Shown piece after piece: positions 7,767 through 10,036 of a stretch of DNA of 10,036 nucleotides (position 1 is the stretch's first letter; each line of letters opens with the position of its first letter). The translations under genes were made by a program, and so were the position numbers. The notes under the pieces were generated by a model. That model was given only the letters and a program-made list of their open reading frames with translations. It was not told the DNA's origin and made no database searches. The DNA comes from Desulfobacteraceae bacterium (GTDB lineage: Bacteria > Desulfobacterota > Desulfobacteria > Desulfobacterales > ETH-SRB1): NCBI GenBank assembly GCA_013202725.1, contig JABMRH010000161.1, forward strand, positions 1-10,036, in the 5' to 3' direction.

Positions 7767-9050
7767 TCACGACACGATCCGTTTTCCCCCGTCAAGAGAA
7801 TGAGCTCGCCACATATTTTTAATCTCATGAAGCTCGCTGGTCTTTATGTATTCAGTTTCGTACTGAGATCCGATGGATATATATGCAGGACGGTCGGTGT
7901 TTAACGGGCGTATATTGTAGTCTTTGTAATGCCCGGCCAGGTGTGTTCCGAAATAGATCTGCATCTGCTGTGAATTTGTATTTCCCATAATTTTAACATT
8001 GTTTTTTTTCACAAACTCCAGTGTCTTCACCGCATCGTCAAAGGTTTCAAAAGGAAGTCCGAAGATGGTAAAAAGCTCCACCTCAATTTCCTGCTGTTGT
8101 GCCATTTTGATTGCCTGGACTACCTTTTCAATGGCTAAATGTTTGCCCAGTCTCGTCAGAACTTGTTCCGAGGCCGACTCCAGTCCAAAGGCGATGGTTT
8201 TAACACCTGCCTGTTTCATCTTCTTCATTAATTCTTTTGTTACAAGATCTGCACGGGTCTGCATCCACATTTCAAGTTCAAGGTTCTCTGATAAAATCCT
8301 GTCAAGAAGTTCTATCAGCCGCTCCGGCTTAAAGGATATATTTGGATCCGCAAACCAGAGTCTGCGCACTCCTTTTTTTCTTATCCATCTAATTTCATCC
8401 ATGACTCGATCTATTGAATGAAAGGTTATTCTGTGCTTGAATGCTTCAGGGGTATAACAATAGATGCAGTGGTGAGGACATCCGCGAGATGTCAACATGA
8501 TGGCTTCCCTCATGCGAGAGTAGTCAAAAACGTCATTCAGATATGCAGAGGGATATTGATCTAAGTCGGAAAAGCCTTCCAGTTCCTGTGTGTCAAAAAC
8601 ATCTCCATTAGTACTTTTGTAGCTTACGCCCAAAAGATCTGAAAAAGGCGCTCTGTTTTTGACAGCCTGCGCAACACTCAGTACCGTCACCTCGCCCGAA
8701 GATCGACAGATATAATCAATATCGGTAAGTTTCGCAAAGGCCGAAGAAGGCATGAAGGTGGCCTGTGGACCACCAATGATTATTTTAATATTATTATCAA
8801 TCGATTTTATTAATCTGGCAAAACCTTTCACATAGAGCATGGTTCTCTGATAGGCCGTCAACCCAACCATGGCAGGTTTAAAGCTGTTGATAAGCTCATG
8901 AAAACCGGCGCAGGATAAAGACATATCCTCTCCAACAGTCAATATCTTAACACCAAATCCATTCAACTTAAGATAGGCTGCAATGTATCCTAATGAAATA
9001 GGAGTGGTTGTTGACGCAAAAGGATTAATTTCAATAAGCAGAATATTCAT
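7767..9050 (-). CDS. B12-binding domain-containing radical SAM protein
   Basis: A 427-residue member of the cobalamin-binding radical SAM superfamily, substrate unknown. The N-terminal Rossmann-like domain (about 1-130) starts MNILLIEINP, continues with PISLGYIAAYL, and has IIGGPQATFMP (91-101) and SGE (118-120). A linker leads to the radical SAM core: C191-x3-C195-x2-C198 in SRGCPHHCIYCY binds the [4Fe-4S] cluster that cleaves S-adenosylmethionine. LWFADPNIS, IAFGLESAS and LFTIFGLPFET are the expected barrel-strand motifs. The C-terminal 70 residues are unassigned. The true start is the ATG at 9050. The frame stays open upstream to 9173, but that extension of 41 residues is the translated repeat (VIPVKTGIQ, WIPAYAGMT), a known artefact. 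No clear Shine-Dalgarno sequence was found. It is followed 21 bp later by the SPASM-like TPR gene and preceded by aconitase, probably unrelated in function. Confidence 0.9.
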   Translation of the reverse strand: MNILLIEINPFASTTTPISLGYIAAYLKLNGFGVKILTVGEDMSLSCAGFHELINSFKPAMVGLTAYQRTMLYVKGFARLIKSIDNNIKIIIGGPQATFMPSSAFAKLTDIDYICRSSGEVTVLSVAQAVKNRAPFSDLLGVSYKSTNGDVFDTQELEGFSDLDQYPSAYLNDVFDYSRMREAIMLTSRGCPHHCIYCYTPEAFKHRITFHSIDRVMDEIRWIRKKGVRRLWFADPNISFKPERLIELLDRILSENLELEMWMQTRADLVTKELMKKMKQAGVKTIAFGLESASEQVLTRLGKHLAIEKVVQAIKMAQQQEIEVELFTIFGLPFETFDDAVKTLEFVKKNNVKIMGNTNSQQMQIYFGTHLAGHYKDYNIRPLNTDRPAYISIGSQYETEYIKTSELHEIKNMWRAHSLDGGKRIVS

Positions 9051-9062
9051 AATAAATAAGTG

Positions 9063-9199
9063 TTGATGAATTCGTAACAAATCTGTCATTCCCGCGTAGG
9101 CGGGAATCCATAAATGGCTAAGCACTTGAAAAGACTGGATTCCCGTTTTCACGGGAATGACAAAATTGTGCATATTTCGACTTTTTACGACGCCGTCAA
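9063..9199. mobile_element. MITE-like element 2: degenerate terminal repeats with two dRS3-like hairpins
   Basis: The right end is CGACTTTTTACGA (9178-9190) and the left end a diverged TCGTAACAAATC (9072-9083). An outer TTGATG (9063-9068) pairs loosely with CGTCAA (9194-9199). Inside are two perfect 8-bp stems with 4-base loops: ATTCCCGC-GTAG-GCGGGAAT (9088-9107) and ATTCCCGT-TTTC-ACGGGAAT (9139-9158), flanked by GTC and GAC as inverted copies. Both fit ATTCCC-N8-GGGAAT, the form of the Neisseria dRS3 repeat; that resemblance may be convergent. The element fills most of the gap between aconitase and the radical SAM gene. No transposase is encoded. Confidence 0.8.
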
Positions 9200-9202
9200 G
9201 TT

Positions 9203-9233
9203 TCGTAAAAAAGGGTTTCTTAACTTTTTACGA
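9203..9233. repeat. Minimal terminal-repeat hairpin next to the aconitase stop
   Basis: TCGTAAAAAA (9203-9212) and ACTTTTTACGA (9223-9233) form an AT-rich inverted repeat of about nine pairs around a 10-base centre. The arms equal the terminal repeats of the two larger elements, so this looks like an element that has lost its interior. It ends six bases before the aconitase stop codon on the plus-strand map. It could fold in the aconitase transcript, but it lacks a GC stem and a following U-run, so I do not call it a terminator. Confidence 0.55.
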
Positions 9234-9238
9234 CGACA

Positions 9239-10036
9239 TCAAAGATGGCGCAGAACATAAGCCAGTATCCCGCCATGTCTGTAATAGCTCAATTCTACTG
9301 GAGAGTCGATCCTGATAATAACCATAAATTCGATCTTTTCACCGTGTTTCCGATTAGCGCAAACCAAAAGTTTTTTTCCTGGTCTTAGTTTATTTGGAAT
9401 GCCTGTTATATTATAAAGTTCGGTTCCATCCAGCCCAAGCGATTCGGGGTTTTCACCTAATTTGAACTGAAGAGGCAAAACCCCCATGCACACAAGGTTG
9501 CTCCTGTGTATCCGCTCGAAACTTTCAGCGATTACCGCTTTAACTCCAAGCAAAGCGGTTCCTTTGGCTGCCCAGTCCCGAGAACTTCCGGCGCCGTAGT
9601 CGCTGCCGGCCATAATCAGCAGGGGCGTCCTTTTCTTTTGATACTGCATGGCAGCTTCATAAATAGACATTTTTTTCCCTTCCGGCAAACAGATAGTCCA
9701 TCCACCCTCGATGCCGGGCACAAGCCTGTTTTGAAGACGGATATTGCCGAACGCGCCCCGCAGCATAACTTCATGGTTTCCGCGCCGGGATCCAAACGAA
9801 TTAAAATCCAATGGGGTTACCCCATGCTTAATAAGATATCTGCCGGCCGGACCATCGGCAGGAATTGCGCCCGCAGGTGAAATATGGTCGGTTGTAACAC
9901 TGTCTCCGAGAAGAGCCAGAATCCTTGCTCCCTTGATATCATAAAGCTTTGAAACCTCACGCGTTATTTTCTTAAAAAAAGGTGGCTCCTTGATATAAGT
10001 TGATTTTGAATCCCATTTGTAAATCGCTCCTTCAGG
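9239..10036 (-). CDS. acnA: Aconitate hydratase, AcnA type, C-terminal fragment
   Basis: The last 265 codons of a gene that enters from the right edge; the reading frame is open from base 10036. Aconitase interconverts citrate and isocitrate in the TCA cycle through a [4Fe-4S] cluster. Visible in fragment numbering: LGDSVTTDHISPAG (43-56), DFNSFGSRRGNHEVMLRG (77-94), AGSDYGAGSSRDWAAKG (143-159), which is the swivel-domain segment with the substrate-binding Ser-Ser-Arg, and ESFERIHRSNL. These closely follow E. coli AcnA and not AcnB, whose domain order differs. The cluster cysteines lie in the missing part. The C terminus GGILAYVLRHL ends at the normal family position. A TTG at 9811 is not a start, because coding continues upstream of it without a break. 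Together with guaB and dnaE this is core housekeeping content. Confidence 0.95.
   Translation of the reverse strand, partial: PEGAIYKWDSKSTYIKEPPFFKKITREVSKLYDIKGARILALLGDSVTTDHISPAGAIPADGPAGRYLIKHGVTPLDFNSFGSRRGNHEVMLRGAFGNIRLQNRLVPGIEGGWTICLPEGKKMSIYEAAMQYQKKRTPLLIMAGSDYGAGSSRDWAAKGTALLGVKAVIAESFERIHRSNLVCMGVLPLQFKLGENPESLGLDGTELYNITGIPNKLRPGKKLLVCANRKHGEKIEFMVIIRIDSPVELSYYRHGGILAYVLRHL

Noticed and set aside
9085..9161. Hairpins of element 2 as intrinsic terminators for aconitase
   Set aside because: The stems are strong, but neither strand has a U-run directly after them. They are better explained as repeat-element arms.
9051..9173. A 41-residue N-terminal extension of the radical SAM reading frame, starting at the ATG at 9173
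   Set aside because: It is the translation of the inverted-repeat element (VIPVKTGIQ, WIPAYAGMT), a common artefact. The family's normal start, MNILLIEINP, lies at 9050.
9239..9811. A 190-residue protein starting at TTG 9811
   Set aside because: Coding continues without a stop to the window edge, and the upstream residues (DSVTTDHISPAG) are canonical aconitase, so it is part of a longer gene.

Overview
The window looks like ordinary chromosomal DNA of a Desulfobacterota (Desulfobacterales-like, sulfate-reducer type) bacterium, but that placement is an inference. It rests on moderate-to-low GC, the style of the DnaE, GuaB and AcnA-type aconitase proteins, a B12-binding radical SAM gene beside a TPR gene, and intergenic palindromic repeats of the GTCATTCCCG type with TCGTAAAAAGTC ends. 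No rRNA, tRNA, CRISPR array, integrase or complete insertion sequence was found.

Layout. Left block, minus strand, read from right to left: guaB (IMP dehydrogenase, 5217-3754), dnaE (DNA polymerase III alpha subunit, 3719-168) and the first 58 codons of a mannose-1-phosphate guanylyltransferase (175-1, continuing past the left edge). The gaps are 34 bp and then an 8-bp overlap, so this is probably one transcript. A divergent 328-bp gap (5218-5545) holds a probable guaB promoter and a 144-bp inverted-repeat element. A plus-strand YciO/Sua5/YrdC-family gene (5546-6157) follows. It converges, 22 bp apart, on a minus-strand block read as aconitase (partial, 10036-9239), a B12-binding radical SAM protein (9050-7767) and a TPR protein with a SPASM-like cysteine pattern (7745-6180). 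A second inverted-repeat element and a small terminal-repeat hairpin lie between aconitase and the radical SAM gene.

How the genes fit together. GuaB feeds guanine nucleotide synthesis, DnaE uses dGTP among other substrates, and the guanylyltransferase consumes GTP to make GDP-mannose. The grouping has a loose nucleotide logic, but it may be only local gene order. The radical SAM/TPR pair is the least understood part. The TPR protein carries the first half of a SPASM cysteine motif but no CX3CX2C radical SAM cluster, and sits 21 bp downstream of a gene that has one. The two may form a two-protein enzyme or maturation system of unknown substrate.

The repeats are the other notable structure. 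Two full elements, one terminal-repeat-only hairpin, one solo end and one extra partial end share the terminal sequence TCGTAAAAAGTC, all in intergenic DNA. One of them may supply the -35 box of the YciO-family gene, and another causes an artificial N-terminal extension of the radical SAM reading frame.
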